DNA of 64,000 bases from Isoetes taiwanensis (taxonomy: Eukaryota; Streptophyta; Lycopodiopsida; Isoetales; Isoetaceae): positions 14,002,494 to 14,066,493 of the forward strand of contig JAJEKV010000014.1 of assembly GCA_021234155.1 (NCBI GenBank). The letters run 5' to 3'. Shown one piece after another: positions 12,142 through 24,540 of this stretch (position 1 is the stretch's first letter; every line of letters begins with the position of its first letter). The position numbers were made by a program, and so were the translations under genes. The notes under the pieces were generated by a model. That model worked only from the letters and a program-made list of their open reading frames with translations, was not told the DNA's origin and ran no database searches.

Positions 12142-12990
12142 GGTGGCCATACGAAAAACTTAGGCATTGTCTAAGCTCCGTGTTCCGGTAAGGGCGCTTT
12201 GTTTCTGGTCGCCCATCCATCCTCCATAGCTTCCCCTGCTTTGGGATTCATAGCTCCGGCATTGAAGAATCCCGCCTTTCCAGCTTCTCTGAGGCAACTG
12301 TCTCACCGATTCTGCTTCTGGGTACATTTCGTCGTCCCTTTTTAGGTCGTTGATTGGTCCTCCGCAAATTGCTATTTCTCAAACTGCATGATCGTCGGAA
12401 AAGAGCTTGCTTATCTCCTTAAAGGAAAGAGCTAGCTTGTCTCTGAAAGGGATTGGAAGGTTTAATCCTTCGTCGTTTCTTGCATTTGGTGTTTAGTGGT
12501 GTGTATGATTGGAAGAGGAATATGGATAGAAGCTCTGATTTTCAGTAGAAAAAAATCCCATGGACCAAAATTTTTCTCATATTATGTCAACTTCCGGTGG
12601 CTGTATCCGGTTGGATCATTTGTTCTCCATGCTGGTCTGTAGGGTCCCTAGTCCTTGGGCTCTGTGAAATAATTGAATGCTCACGAGGACAAGAAATCAG
12701 ATTTAACCGGACTCATCCTACCGTCTTTGGCCATGACTTGAATGCTGTCACAGAAATAAATAGTAAATAACAAGTCTTTGGCAGTATTAGAGTTACTGGG
12801 CTGGGCGTTTGTTTCTGCTATATTTTGTCTGCTGCAGAGGCTTTTTTTTTTAAATTAATGGTCTGGTTTTGATGTCCATGCTTCTTTTAGACAGAAGACT
12901 CGCGGGTGAACCTCCCATATATTCGGCATCCCTCTCATTCTTCTGAGAGGCTCCTTCTAGTTGTGTGGAATTGTAGCCGGAAGGAAAGAA

Positions 12991-15313
12991 ATGGAGAAGG
13001 GTTCTGCTATGGAAGAACCTTACAAGCTGGGTTGGACCGATGATGATGGGCGCGAGAGACGTACAGGTAACTAAATAGTGTTCTATTATTAGTGTTGCCG
13101 CTCTGAATTTGGAACCTTGCATGGAATTTGTTTGTCTGAATTGAGCATTTATGATGCCCTTCTTTTGAAATGGACAGGAAACGTCTGGACAGCGTCCTCT
13201 CATGTGATAACAGCGGTTATTGGGTCGGGAGTGTTATCTCTAGCATGGAGTATGGCTCAGCTGGGATGGATTGCTGGGCCTGTAGTCCTTATGGCCTTTG
13301 CATTTGTGACATACTTCACTTCTGTGTTGCTTGCAAATTGCTACAGATCCCCTGATCCTGTAAATGGAAAGAGGAACTACACATACATGGATGCAGTAAA
13401 AGCAAATCTAGGTGAGTACTTGGAGCTCCCTCCGCCTCCCCTTTAAAAGATTCAGTCTGTATAGAAATGCCATGTGCTGCATCTCTGTTTAGATTCCCTT
13501 TGTCTTGGCTTTCGTGTAGCAGATCGCTTGCTTTTGGGAAATAGGGTTGTTGGTTTTGATGGACTTGGTGGGCTCTCATGGCTCCCACGTTATTGACGCG
13601 CAGAACATATTTTATTACAATTTAAAGCACTTTCTTTGTTTATTCAAAGTTTAGACACCGCTTTGACTAGAGACAGAACGTGTCTTTCTCCAGGAGTAAT
13701 AATTTTTTATTTTGTTCCACTTCGTCATGGCACTTTCCTTCTAGAGTGAATGATTGATGGCACAACTTTGACCTGGAAGTGTCTTTTTAGCATGTTTTTT
13801 TCTTTGTTCATTGCCCTAAAGTTCTGGAACTTTTGCAGGAGGCATACAGATTTTTCTTTGTGGGCTCGTGCAATACACTAATTTATTTGGAACATCTATT
13901 GGTTATACCATTACTGCTTCCATCAGCATGGTGTAAGTGTGCTTTTGAATAGTAAAAACCCAAAGTCTAGGGTTGAAGCAGTTTGCTGAAAGAACTTTGC
14001 TCTGCAGGGCCATCAACCGATCAGATTGTTTCCATGAAGAAGGTGATGATGCCCACTGCTATGTCTCCAACAATCTCTACATGGCTATTTTTGGAGTAGT
14101 CCAAATAATATTCTCCCAGATTCCGAACTTCGGAAAAATTTGGTGGCTGTCAATTGTAGCTGCTATCATGTCATTTTCTTATTCCTTGATTGGGCTTGGC
14201 CTTGAGATTGCGAAAGTTATTGGTATGTTGAAGAATGTTATTGCTGTCTTGCACCCCCTTTATTGCCAGTTTGCCTGGTTCTAACTAAAGTAGCACTGTG
14301 TGCAGATAGAGGCCATGTATATGGTACAGCGACTGGGATAAGTGTTGGAACTGGTGTAGGTGACATATCTGCCTCTGATAAGACTTGGAGAATTTTCCAA
14401 GCTTTAGGAAACATTGCATTTGCATACTCTTTCTCTATGATTCTCATAGAAATTCAGGTACTTTAAGGCCTTTATTATATCCAATTTTGATAAAAACAGT
14501 TTTTTTCCCAACATTCAATGGGATGGTTTACTTTGTACAGGATACCGTGAAGTCTCCACCAGCTGAGAACAAGACAATGAAAAAGGCTTCACTCATGGGC
14601 ATTTGCACAACCACACTATTTTACATGTCAGTTGGTTGTGTTGGTTATGCAGCCTTTGGGAACAATGCACCAGGCAACTTGTTAACAGGCTTCGGGTTTT
14701 ACAACCCTTACTGGCTTATTGACTTTGCAAATGCCTGTATTGTAGTCCATTTAGTTGGTGCTTATCAGGTGTTTGATCTCAACCTAGTGTTCAGTTTCTT
14801 TTATTATGTATTACCTTTGACGCAAGTTGTTCTATTGAGTTCCTATTTTCCTTCTAATTTTTTGTTTATTTGTTAATTGAATTTCAGGTGTATTGCCAGC
14901 CTTTGTTTGCATTTGTAGAGGGTTGGGCTTCTGCAAAATGGCCCAAGAGCAAGTTCATTCATAATGAATATTTGATAAGAATACCTCTTTTAGGATTCCT
15001 TCCATTCAACTTGTTCAGGCTGTTTTGGAGGACAATATTTGTCATTTTTACGACAGTAATTGCCATGCTTGTTCCCTTCTTTAATGACATTGTCGGTCTC
15101 ATTGGTGCCTTTGCATTCTGGCCTTTGACCGTATATTTCCCAGTGGAGATGTATATCAAGCAATCTCAGCTCAAACGTTGGTCCCTTGAATGGGTTGGTT
15201 TACAAAGCCTGAGTCTTGTATGCCTCCTTATCTCGATAGCTGCTGGTTTGGGTTCTGTTGAGGGCGTGTTACAAGATCTGAAGGATTATACTCCATTCAA
15301 AACAAAGTATTAA
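12991..15313 (+). CDS. Amino acid permease (AAP/AAAP family), seven exons
   Basis: This is a proton-coupled amino acid importer of the plasma membrane, family Aa_trans. Exons read 12991-13066, 13178-13411, 13839-13932, 14008-14222, 14306-14457, 14541-14768 and 14888-15313. Every intron is GT-AG (75-427 bp) and the joined frame is 474 codons plus TAA, the usual AAP length. Family landmarks are TGNVWTASSHVITAVIGSG in the first membrane segment, GIQIFLCGLVQYTNLFGTSIG, TGISVGTGVGDISASDKTWR, FSMILIEIQDTVKSPPAEN, CVGYAAFGNNAPGN and the C-terminal VYCQPLFAF...PLTVYFPVEMYI, spread over about 10-11 membrane spans. The ATG at 12991 heads a short polar N-terminus (MEKGSAMEEPYKLGWTDDDG), as is normal for the family. 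No lesion is visible, so it is probably functional. Substrate range and tissue cannot be read from sequence. No other host gene lies close by. Confidence 0.95.
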
Positions 15314-15932
15314 TTTTGAAGGATTTATGTGTCCTTCAAGAAAGTGTTGTTTGTATATAAATACCCTATAACTGCCAAAGCGGTTTTGATTAGAATTGCA
15401 ATATATGCCAAAGGCATCATGTAGCAAAATTGACCTCTTATTCCACTTGGTGGAAAATAGAAGAGCCATTTAATGCAATCTCTCAGGTGCTTGGCAGAGT
15501 TCCATATATTCAAGGCTCCCTTTATAACAATTGGTTGTTCTCAAGGAAATTGACATGAATTTTCTCTACATTTGGTAGTCTTGGAAAAAATAGACAAAAT
15601 TTCCAGTAAAATTGGTGTTCTAAAAATATAAAAATATTGACATGAAATTTTCCAAATTCTTACCTTCTCGTTTGTAAATGAATTTTCTTTAGACATGGCC
15701 CCAGAATTTGTACATTATGATGGGACCGCTGTTTTTGGTCTTATGTTCAGAATCCGAGAACAGCAGATCGAGAGTAATATAGCGAATCTTCAAACTTTGG
15801 AAAAGTGTCACAAAAAATCTCACACCTTTTCATGCAAAACGTCCTTTTGCAAGATTACAGGAAAAACTGGTCCACGGAAAATTTAACCTAGCCCACACAA
15901 GTTAAGGAGTTAAGGAAGGTGGGGTAACTTTT

Positions 15933-16443
15933 AGGGGAAAGTTTCAAATATACCCCTTCAAGTTTGCAAATATCTCAAAAATATACCCCTTCAATTTTTC
16001 AAATATTCCAAAAATATACCCCTTCAATTTTTCAAATATTCCAAAAATATCCTCAAAGTAAAGAGCATTTTTGTAAATATAGTAATATAGTTTTTAGGGA
16101 CCCTCAAATTCAAAATTGTTTTTGCGAACGTAGACTAGGATAAGGTCTTTCCAACAAGACTAAATTCATCTAAATTGGAATTAAAATACATAAATTATGC
16201 TCATTTTAGTTACTTTTTATAACAAAATTTTCAAAGCATTGTAACTCGAAGATTCCAACTCCGATTTAGATGATTCTACTACTAATGGATAGATCTCATT
16301 CTCATCTATAAGGTCTATGAAGAGCATTTTTTCATTTGATCGCTCAAACAACCCGTTATTGCCATTTGATCCAAATATTATGTTTTTGGGGGGCATTTTT
16401 TAGAATATTTACAAACTTGGAGGGTATATTTGGAATTTTCTCT
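15933..16443. mobile_element. MITE-like element of about 510 bp with long terminal inverted repeats
   Basis: The left end (from about 15933, aggggaaagtttcaaatata) and the right end (ending about 16443, read on the minus strand as ctagagaaaattccaaatata) pair as imperfect inverted repeats of roughly 55 bp: both continue into ccctccaagtttg-like and aaaaat...cccc sequence. The left arm is expanded by three tandem 33-bp units (ttcaa(g/t)ttt...aaaaatatacccc) at 15957-16055. The interior has no coding capacity, so the element is non-autonomous. The target duplication is unclear; a short tag triplet occurs at both ends. It lies 620 bp past the permease stop codon. Confidence 0.75.
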
Positions 16444-16449
16444 AGGGTT

Positions 16450-18100
16450 TAACTACAATATATGCTATGTGTTAAATTTGCTAATCTTCTATTTGTTCAA
16501 ATAAACTTTTAGCTTATTCAAAACTTAAGCATTGGCCCAATTGATCATAGCATGATGCCAAGAGATGACAAAATTCACGATGCACTCATGATTGAGCAAT
16601 TGTTGTACTTGTTAAATGCTTAGAGTCGTAACATCAGGTATAGAGAGAATGAAGCCTAGTGGGCACAAGTATTAAAGTAATCCAGAAATAACATTAGGAA
16701 AGAAGAACATGTAAGAGCAACATCAAGTATTAGGCATATACCTTTGATAATGAGAAACTCTTGAAATACCTTGTGCCAAAAAAGATACTACATCAAGTAT
16801 TGGCATATTTCTTGATAGTGAGAAACCTTTGCATCCAATTCCATGATGATGTCTAAAATTATGGCACGTTTCAAAATGTTGAATTTGAGTCCACCCCTTT
16901 TTTTTGGAAGGGCAGTAAATATATTTTATTACCAATGAAACTGAGTTGAGATACATGTTTAAAATTCAATTGGCACTAGGTTTGAAGTAGGAGAATTAAA
17001 AACATGGGAGTCAACATTAAGGGGCTTAAATATTAGCTTTAGGAAAAAATGCATATAATAGTATAAAGACGTCAAATGTAACTTTAACAATATAAGGGCG
17101 GGTGCAACATTAAAGTGATTTTAATGTGTAAGGTGACTTTGGTGGTTATATCATGCCCCAAAATCCCTCAACGTAGGTGGATAACATACTCTTGGATAAT
17201 GGACTCTGGTGATGTGGAGGGTATCTACATGGACACCTAACCTAGGAGAAGGTGGTGTAGCAGTCCTGAGTTGTACTTTCAACTCGGGGAGTGTTAGACT
17301 TTCCCTAAGAAGATGGACGCCATCCTCGGCGTGGTTACTGTTAGTCTAACAAGGTTATTAGACATTTATCTTAACTAGATGAAGGTAATAATTTATTATT
17401 AAGAAAATGCATCTAAAAGATCATAAAGCCACAAAGGTTTACACGTAGCTCGTCTACAAGCATATTATCTAGATAGCACGCTTTGTTGGTTTCGAAATTC
17501 GAAAAGAGGTTCAAAACCATTTCCTTTTTCCAAGCTTCTTCTTCACTGCAAACTTCCACTTGATCAAGTGTTCTTTGCATGGTCTCCTCCTTAAACTGTC
17601 GAATTCCTTGACATCAAGTCATTGCTGTAAACCCTGTGATTGTTATTTTGTGTTTAAAGAGAACAAGCAAGCAAGCGACATGATTGCTAGCTTTTATGTA
17701 TTTACAATTTAAACATACAAGGACTATATAAAACACCGGTTTTATATTAGATACTCAAGGAAAAAGGATTACATATTATTCCTAAATTTTGTTTTGCCTC
17801 TTATGCGAAGCTCATAGTTTAGGATACAAGCTACATCCGCTCATACCTGCCATTTACACTATCTATATCTATGTTAGGCATCCTTGGAAGTATTTTAGTC
17901 TTGCATGGGCTTCCTTGATGTTTTCCTGGTATTTTATTGTGGGGCAGATTACGAGGATGTCGAATAGCAAGTCCATGTCTATGGCTAAAAAGTGAGTGGA
18001 GTAGGATACATCTCTGTAGCCTATGCCCCAAGACACCCATGGTTGGATTGCTTGTTTGGTAGGACTAGAGTGAGGACTTGCCCTACATTGCCTATGGGAG
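16450..18100. other. No recognisable gene
   Basis: AT-rich intergenic DNA. A weak local repeat of a catcaagtatt(a)ggcata phrase occurs near 16721 and 16791. I see no coding similarity in either strand. Confidence 0.5.
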
Positions 18101-18108
18101 GGCTCCTA

Positions 18109-18109
18109 C

Positions 18110-18142
<33 letters not shown>

Positions 18143-18201
18143 GGGGGAGGGAGGGAGGGAGGGAGGGAGGGAGGGAGGGAGGGAGGGAGGGAGGGAGGGA
18201 G
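18109..18201 (+). repeat. Compound microsatellite (GA)n(GGGA)n
   Basis: A pure ga run from about 18109 to 18136 passes through a short g tract into about 15 units of ggga. The open frame across it (EREREGGREGG...) is an artefact of the repeat. Confidence 0.95.
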
Positions 18202-18619
18202 AATGGAAGGAGAGATAATGGGAGTTATGTGAGAGTCTACTCATTGGACTCTCACATTGAGAGATAATTTGCCCGTAACTGCTGTTAGAAAGTTTCCATT
18301 ACTAGTTGGTCCATTAAGAATAATGGCCCAAAAAAATTGTTGGAGGCAAAATCTAGAGGCCAGAATTTTCCTTAATCCCGGGACATGTTCAAGGTGAGCC
18401 AGCTCCAAGAATTGAAGATCCGATTCTTCCCTCCAGGCATCGCAACATTGGCAATCTGATGAGTCTTTCTTGCATGTCTTCATTTGAATTTGTAGAATTC
18501 TTAAGGAATAGCCACTTTCCTTTTCGCTTAGCAAATCCATTGTTTCTTCATAAACCAGTTCCAAAAGCCACTAGCTTGTCATTGCCAGTTGCTATAAAGC
18601 CCTTCATCTCCCTAGAACA

Positions 18620-18660
18620 AAAAAAAAGGGGCCTGGGGGGGGGAGGGGGGAGGGGAGGGC
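18620..18660 (+). repeat. Low-complexity A-run and G-rich tract
   Basis: An aaaaaaaaa run is followed by ggggcctggggggggg and further gggagg units. It is simple sequence with no other role visible. Confidence 0.8.
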
Positions 18661-18699
18661 TCCAAGAAGAACCAAGATGATTGGATTAGTTTCCCAGAC

Positions 18700-19863
18700 T
18701 GTTGCTATTGAGATACATTATGAAACTTCAAGTGTTTTGGATTGCAATTCCAAAAGGAGAAAGAAGGAACAACAAGAAGAAATGTGATACCATTCGTGAT
18801 GTGCACATTGAGAACTGTCTGATTCTTCTTGCTTCACTTCCTCTTCCTCCTCCACTCTGACTTCACCCTCCTCTTTGGCTTCTGATTCTGGAGCACCGCT
18901 AGCTAGGTTCTCCAGGTACGTAAAGAAGCTCAGAAGAAACCATGTTCTCCTGGATTAAAGCAACCCTAGAAAATGTGCCATATCAAAAGAAGTTAAGCAA
19001 TCATACATCTTGGGGAAGAAACTGCTCCATAGTGTAGTAAGCATATAAGACTTTTTCATTTGTGGTGGGAAGATCAAATCGCCATCCATTGACATCCAGT
19101 GATACTTCATTCTGGCTGTGAACATCGCCTTTCTGTGTTTCCTATTTTTCTTATCAGCCTCTTCATCATCGGTAGGATCCCAAGTAGGCATCTCAGTCTT
19201 CCTTCCTGGATGATTGAGGAGGGAGAGCCGTAGATCCAGTCTTGCCTCTTTATGTAAGACTTTGACCTCGTTTCTATTAATGAGAATGTTGGTGACAAAG
19301 TACTGGTATTGCTTTATGCGCTTTTGTTTTCAAGCCGGGCTCCTCGTAAGTTCTAATATAGATGTGCCTCCTTCCCTCCCCGATCTATGATAAACTATAG
19401 AGACAGTTGGGCATTTGGCCAGGAAGGATAAACATCAAGAAGTGAAATACTTTAGCTATCGTCATTTTAAAGATCCTTCCATACAACTCAAGGAACTGAG
19501 CTACCTTCCCGTCAGATTTAAATCCTCACATGCTGACATACATTAATTGGGCATATACAATGGCAGATGGAATACCATCTTTTGTGCATATTCTTACCAC
19601 GTTTCTTTTGGGGACACATGCTTTATATTGTCTGGCCGTATGACGTGGTTAACACAGGCTAACATAATTACAGGAAGAGTACATAGACATGGTTTTATTG
19701 ATATTTTGTTTAATATAAGCAGTATTCATGCCTATAATTTGAAGCAGACGCTTCTCTGTAAAATTTGGATATGCCACACGTCCATCCGGCGTCGCTGTCT
19801 AAGATTGAGGTGGGGTTGCGTAAAAATGTATTGGACATTTTGGTGATCTATATCCAACTGGAA
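18700..19863. other. Unassigned; fairly open minus-strand frames
   Basis: On the minus strand, frames around 18955-19298 and further left of the RT fragment contain charged stretches (DPTDDEEADKKNRKHRKA) with few stops. They could be decayed retroelement coding sequence, because a gypsy RT fragment on the same strand starts at 19864. I recognise no domain. Confidence 0.35.
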
Positions 19864-20170
19864 TCATCTCGCATACGCAAGGCACACACCTTCTTGCATT
19901 AATACTCCACCTGTAGCAATCTTACTGGTGTCTGTGGCAACCCACTTATCCTTCTGAGGATCTGACAAGGTAAGAATTGGAGCGGTTGTCAAGGCATCCT
20001 TCAATGATTGAAATCTGGCTTGGACTGTCTCCTTCCAGTGTGCCATCCAACCCCTAACCTTCTTATGTTTTGTAAGGTCTGTAAGAGGTGCTGCAAGCTT
20101 AGCAAACTTCTTAACAAATTTGTAGTAATATCCTGCTAACCCTAGAAAGTTGCGCTGCCATGTTATGGCA
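19864..20170 (-). pseudogene. Ty3/gypsy RT thumb-RNase H fragment
   Basis: The minus-strand frame reads NFLGLAGYYYKFVKKFAKLA, then APLTDLTKHKK, LKDALTTAPILTLSDPQK and GGVLMQEGVCLAYAR. This is the connection between reverse transcriptase and RNase H of Ty3/gypsy pol. The DAS triplet of RNase H is changed to DTS. Similarity stops abruptly near 20165, and no continuous upstream RT is present. It is a truncated relic, perhaps cut by the insertion of the plus-strand element to its right. Confidence 0.85.
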
Positions 20171-20172
20171 GC

Positions 20173-22695
20173 ATGGAAGAGCAAGATACAATTTCATATT
20201 CTCATGCTCACAATTTGATTTGAACCTAGATATACGAGGAGAATGCATCCTTGCACACTTTGACAAGAAGACTTGAAGACCAAGGTGAGGACATTTGACA
20301 AAGGTCACACAAGCAGGTCATGGAAGGTGATTCAAGCAAATGTTGAAGATTTGAAGACCCCTTGAAGAGGTCTTGGTATGTGATGCTTATATTTGAGTTC
20401 TTGGCATAACCACATTCCTTGATTCCCATCCTAAATCTCCCACATTCCTTACCATGAAAACATGCCCATGAGACCCCAAGCTCCATCCCTACATTTCATC
20501 TCCTAAGGCAAATTGGCCTAGAAGAATTTTTCTAGTCAAAACTTCTCCTTTACATGTCATTCACATCCCACACACACTTACTATACCATTACCATCTCAT
20601 TGAAGCACAAATCTCCACTTGACTTGGTCTTACACATGGTCAAAGGTCAAACTCCTTTCTCTAAAAGTCAAATGGTGAGAGAGAGATTGCAAAATTCCTA
20701 AGGGAAGCAATGAAGAGTCAAAATTTGCCTAGAAAATGCAAGTTATGTGCATTGGTACTTAGATTGACCTATGACATCATTCAAAAATGCCAAATCACCA
20801 TACATGTCATCTTCATTGCCATGTCACACCATACACGTGTAACCCCTCTTGAAATTCCATCCTTTGCAAATTCTTCAATTAAAAATGTATAAGTTCATAA
20901 GGGTTACATATTGTCTTGTCACATCATCACCTACACCTCCACATCATCATCCACATGTCATACACATCATGTCCACATCATCTCATGTTTTGACTAGAAA
21001 AAATATTCTTAGACAAGTTGCTTGACACCTCATCACCCTTACTTGCCATGTCATCCTCACATTGCCAACTCATTATGCCTACATGCCACATCACCATCCA
21101 TATACCCCTTTTCCAAAGCAAAATACAAAAAAGCTCCTTTTGCAAAAAGATTCCACCATCCTTGAAAGCATAAAAAAAGATCCTTTTTGCAAAAAAGAAA
21201 TTCAAAAAATTCGTTTATTTGGGCCTTCAAATATGACTTCTTGGGAATCGTGCCTGACCTTATATTGCAAAAAAAATTTCCTATCTACCCCACCCCCCAG
21301 CCTAGATACCTTAGCCAATCACCCCCCGCCACGTGGAATATACGGGCATGTGGGGCGGTGGAGGTACCGAGGCCCACGTGGATATTACACGTTATTTATT
21401 AATAATATAGATTATATACCCTGGTCTTCTCAGATGAATTTAGCCTGTGGGATATTTCGACAAAACTGCCAAGAACCCTAATCTCTGGAAGTGCCAAGAT
21501 CTGGTGAATTAGCTTGAAGCAACCACCCAATCATTACCCTGAGCTGCCGAATTGCCCTGTATAACACCAAGAACTCATCACAGAAGCTAAAAAACAAAAC
21601 ATTAAGCCAGATTAGCCAAGAACGGGGCGAAACAGGGGAATTTTAAAAGGGGGTTTTGTGTTCAGAAGATTTCCGAGGGCTTTGAGGTGAAAGACAAATC
21701 GATTACCTTGAAGAAGGACCGGCTTATACATTTGGAGCTTGATTCTGCCTTCCAAGCATGATGATTCACATGAATTATTGAGAAATTTATGCTATTCTCT
21801 TTATTGTATACCTTTTTCATCCTGTACCCAAGACTTAGAGCTTGGGATTATTATTGTTTGCCTGTGTGATTCCGAGTTAAATGAAAATCCGAGCCTCGTT
21901 GAGAAATTTATGAGTGCTTCTTGATGATTTTGTGATAGACATCGCTTCTATACATTATTAGCCTTTGCACCTTACTTCGAGAAAGGAGTAAAGTAGAGGC
22001 ATGGCATATAAGCATCTATAGTATAAGCTCAAGGTAGTCATAATGTTTGCTTGATTCATTGGTAGAGGTTAAACCTGCATCATAAGGTCATTGATCCTGT
22101 AAGTGCAACTCCATACATATATTCTGCTCAAGTATTCTTCATCACTTCATTGGCATAACTACTGTAGGCATTGATACTACATAGAGAAGCAAGAAAGGTG
22201 CATCCAAACATCTAGCAATTACAAATTTATCTGCTATTCATACTTTGTGACAGGCAGTTGTCAAGAAGATCAAAATTCCAAAAAGATATGCACCTTTCTG
22301 CAAAGGGCACTCAGGAACATTGTGTGCAGACATTTTAGAAAAGGTTTGATGCATCAGATCACTAAAAGAAGCTACCTTCATCGAGTTTGAAAATTCAGCT
22401 CTCTGCCAGGGATATTGACCAAAAATTGACCTGGTCAGGATTGCTTATTTGACAAGCTTGCCCTTATCAAAATCTATCTGACTTTGTTCCCAACATCCTT
22501 CAAGGTCCTACGCAGCCCTAGAATCAAGAATCATGAGTAAAGTCCCTTTAGTTTGCATTTGGCATGCTTTTTTGCAAGGCAGACTTTTTTCTCTTTAGGG
22601 AAAGCTCTTCTTAACAACTGTTTGAGCATTCTACTTGGGATTTTTTCACCCAGAGTGGTTGCCTCAAGCAACCTGGAGGTTCTAAACCACTAAGG
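20173..22695 (+). other. Candidate 5' LTR and leader of the gypsy element whose gag starts at 22696
   Basis: It begins tggaagagc just where the older minus-strand RT fragment breaks off and runs to the gag start, with no host-gene signal. Two perfect ccacgtgg palindromes (21329-21336 and 21374-21381) sit 45 bp apart, upstream of a TATA-like tagattatatacc near 21407. That would suit an LTR promoter. cac/cat-rich simple sequence covers 20920-21100. I found no second copy of it and no clear primer site, so LTR limits are inference. Confidence 0.4.
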
Positions 22696-23653
22696 TTGAA
22701 GGTTTTGCCAGGAACACCTTCAACATTTTGGAGGTTCTACCGAGATCATTTCCTGGAATTTGAACTCATGGCTCCCAGGATAAATAATGAAGCATCTGAG
22801 CATGCTGAAGCACAGGAGAATCATGAAGCCTTTGCTGCAGCACCTGGTGTAAGTATACAAGCAAATACACGTTTGCCTTGTCATTATTTTGAATTGAATA
22901 TGCCAATTCCTGTTCCTACTTTTGATCCAAGCATGAATGCTAACAATTTTCTAAAAACTTTTGAGGAGTATTACCAAGAATATGGACACAAGAAAGGTTG
23001 CAAATTCTCTGAGTTTAAAAAGTGTTTCAAGAATGATGAGGTTAGAGCTTGGCTTGAGTATGTTATGAGTTTAGGAGCTAACTCTTGGGATGAATTGGTC
23101 AAGAAATTCTTGGCAAGATTTGGTAAGCTTCTGGATCCTCAAGATTTGATTTTTGAACTGCAAACCTTTCATATAAAGCATGGTGAGAGTGTTCACCAAT
23201 ATGTGGAAAGGTTTAATCTTTATCTTGTCAAGTGTCAGATCAACCAAGTTTTTAACCATACTTTACACCTTGTAGCATCTTTTATCAGAGGTCTGAGCAG
23301 TAGACCAAGAATACATGGGGCCAGGACCTATACCAGTTTATGCTATTCGGAAGGAAAAGAAAAAAGAAAAAATGGAGGATGCTGAGAGCCCTGTAGCAGA
23401 TGTAAGAGCTGGGATAACCAAAGTGTCAGAGGCTTTAGTCGAGGTGACCAAGCAACTCCAAGAAATAAAAAATTCCAAATCTGAAAAGAGAATTTATCCA
23501 CCTTGTGCTCATTGTTCAAGGAATTCTCATTCCTCAGATTACTGCTGGTATAGGCCTTGTACAAAATGTGGTAAAAGGGGGCATTTTGGTAAGGAATGCC
23601 CTGTGTGTGCATTTTGTAAAGCTATGGGACATTATGAGGATAGGTGTACCTAG
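22696..23653 (+). pseudogene. Ty3/gypsy gag with three CCHC zinc knuckles (frameshifted)
   Basis: The first frame (22696-23385) carries a retrotransposon gag domain: FLKTFEEYYQEYG, VRAWLEYVMSLGANSWDELV, KKFLARFGKL and a GESVHQYVERFNLYL block. It slips frame near 23320. The continuing frame (to 23653) has three knuckles: CAHCSRNSHSSDYC, CTKCGKRGHFGKEC and CAFCKAMGHYEDRC. The gag packages element RNA into particles. Three knuckles in a row is more than the one or two usual for plant Ty3/gypsy gag. The frame break and the TAG at the end make it inactive as it stands. Confidence 0.85.
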
Positions 23654-23812
23654 TGAGCAAAATGGTTCCATCAGATTTTGTGCAGGAAATTGAAGAACAG
23701 GAGGAAATTATAGCTGTGCATACTAGAGGAATGAACAATGCAAAGGAAAAAGAGCCAGCACAAGCCAATGAGGAAGTCAATGCTATGAAACACAAGGAAA
23801 ATTGAGCAAAAT

Positions 23813-24540
23813 ATGGTTGTGCCTCCTCCCTTTGTTCAGAAATATTTGAAAAAAGATAAAGATAGTGAAGATTTTGAGTATTTGCTTAAAAATTCTAAAA
23901 TCAGTGTTGACTTGCTAACTCTGCTCAAAATAGCTCCATCCTACAGGAAGAAGGTACTCAATTTGACCAAAGAAGATGAGTTTGCTCTAACCAATCATAT
24001 TGAGGAACACGTGCTTACTCAGGAAGATTATGACCCAGGGGCTTTCACTTGTGTTGCCAGAATGGGCAAGAAAATTTTAACCAATGTCCTATTGGATGGA
24101 GGATCACCTCTGAATGTTATGCCCCACCATGTTATGAGAATTTGTGGCCTTGAGATAGATAAAAGGGCTCCAATGGTTCTAAAATCCTTCTCAAACACAA
24201 AAATCAGCCCTGTAGGAATAGTCAGCAATGTGCCAATTGATGTTGAAGGTATTATTGTTGCAGCTAACTTTGTTGTGGTTGCTTTTGAAGGGATAGAAGA
24301 AAAATCAGATATTTATGATTTGCTTTTGGGAAGGAAATGGCTTTCTACAGTTGATGCCAGGCCTGTTTGGTCAAAAGGGGAATGCACTATTTCCAATGGT
24401 AAGAAAAAGGTAACACTATACAACAAAGTAGGTGAATTTGAAGCCTTAAATTTCATAGAAGAAGAGATGTTGTTGTCAAACCCATGTGGAGAGTTTGAAT
24501 TAAATACAACTGATCCAATATCCAAATTGGAACTCCCCAT
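23813..24540 (+). pseudogene. Ty3/gypsy aspartic protease region
   Basis: In the frame from 23813, CVARMGKKILTNVLLDGGSP is the active-site loop of a retroelement aspartic protease, with DGGS where DSG or DTG is more common. It is followed by LNVMP and later by a YDLLLGRKWL block matching the ILGRPWL-type segment of the second half of the domain. It lies downstream of the zinc knuckles, as in gag-pol. The frame is open through into the RNase H segment. Confidence 0.8.

Noticed and set aside
17992-18267. 91-codon frame rich in Arg, Glu and Gly
   Set aside because: It is the translation of a (GA)n(GGGA)n microsatellite.
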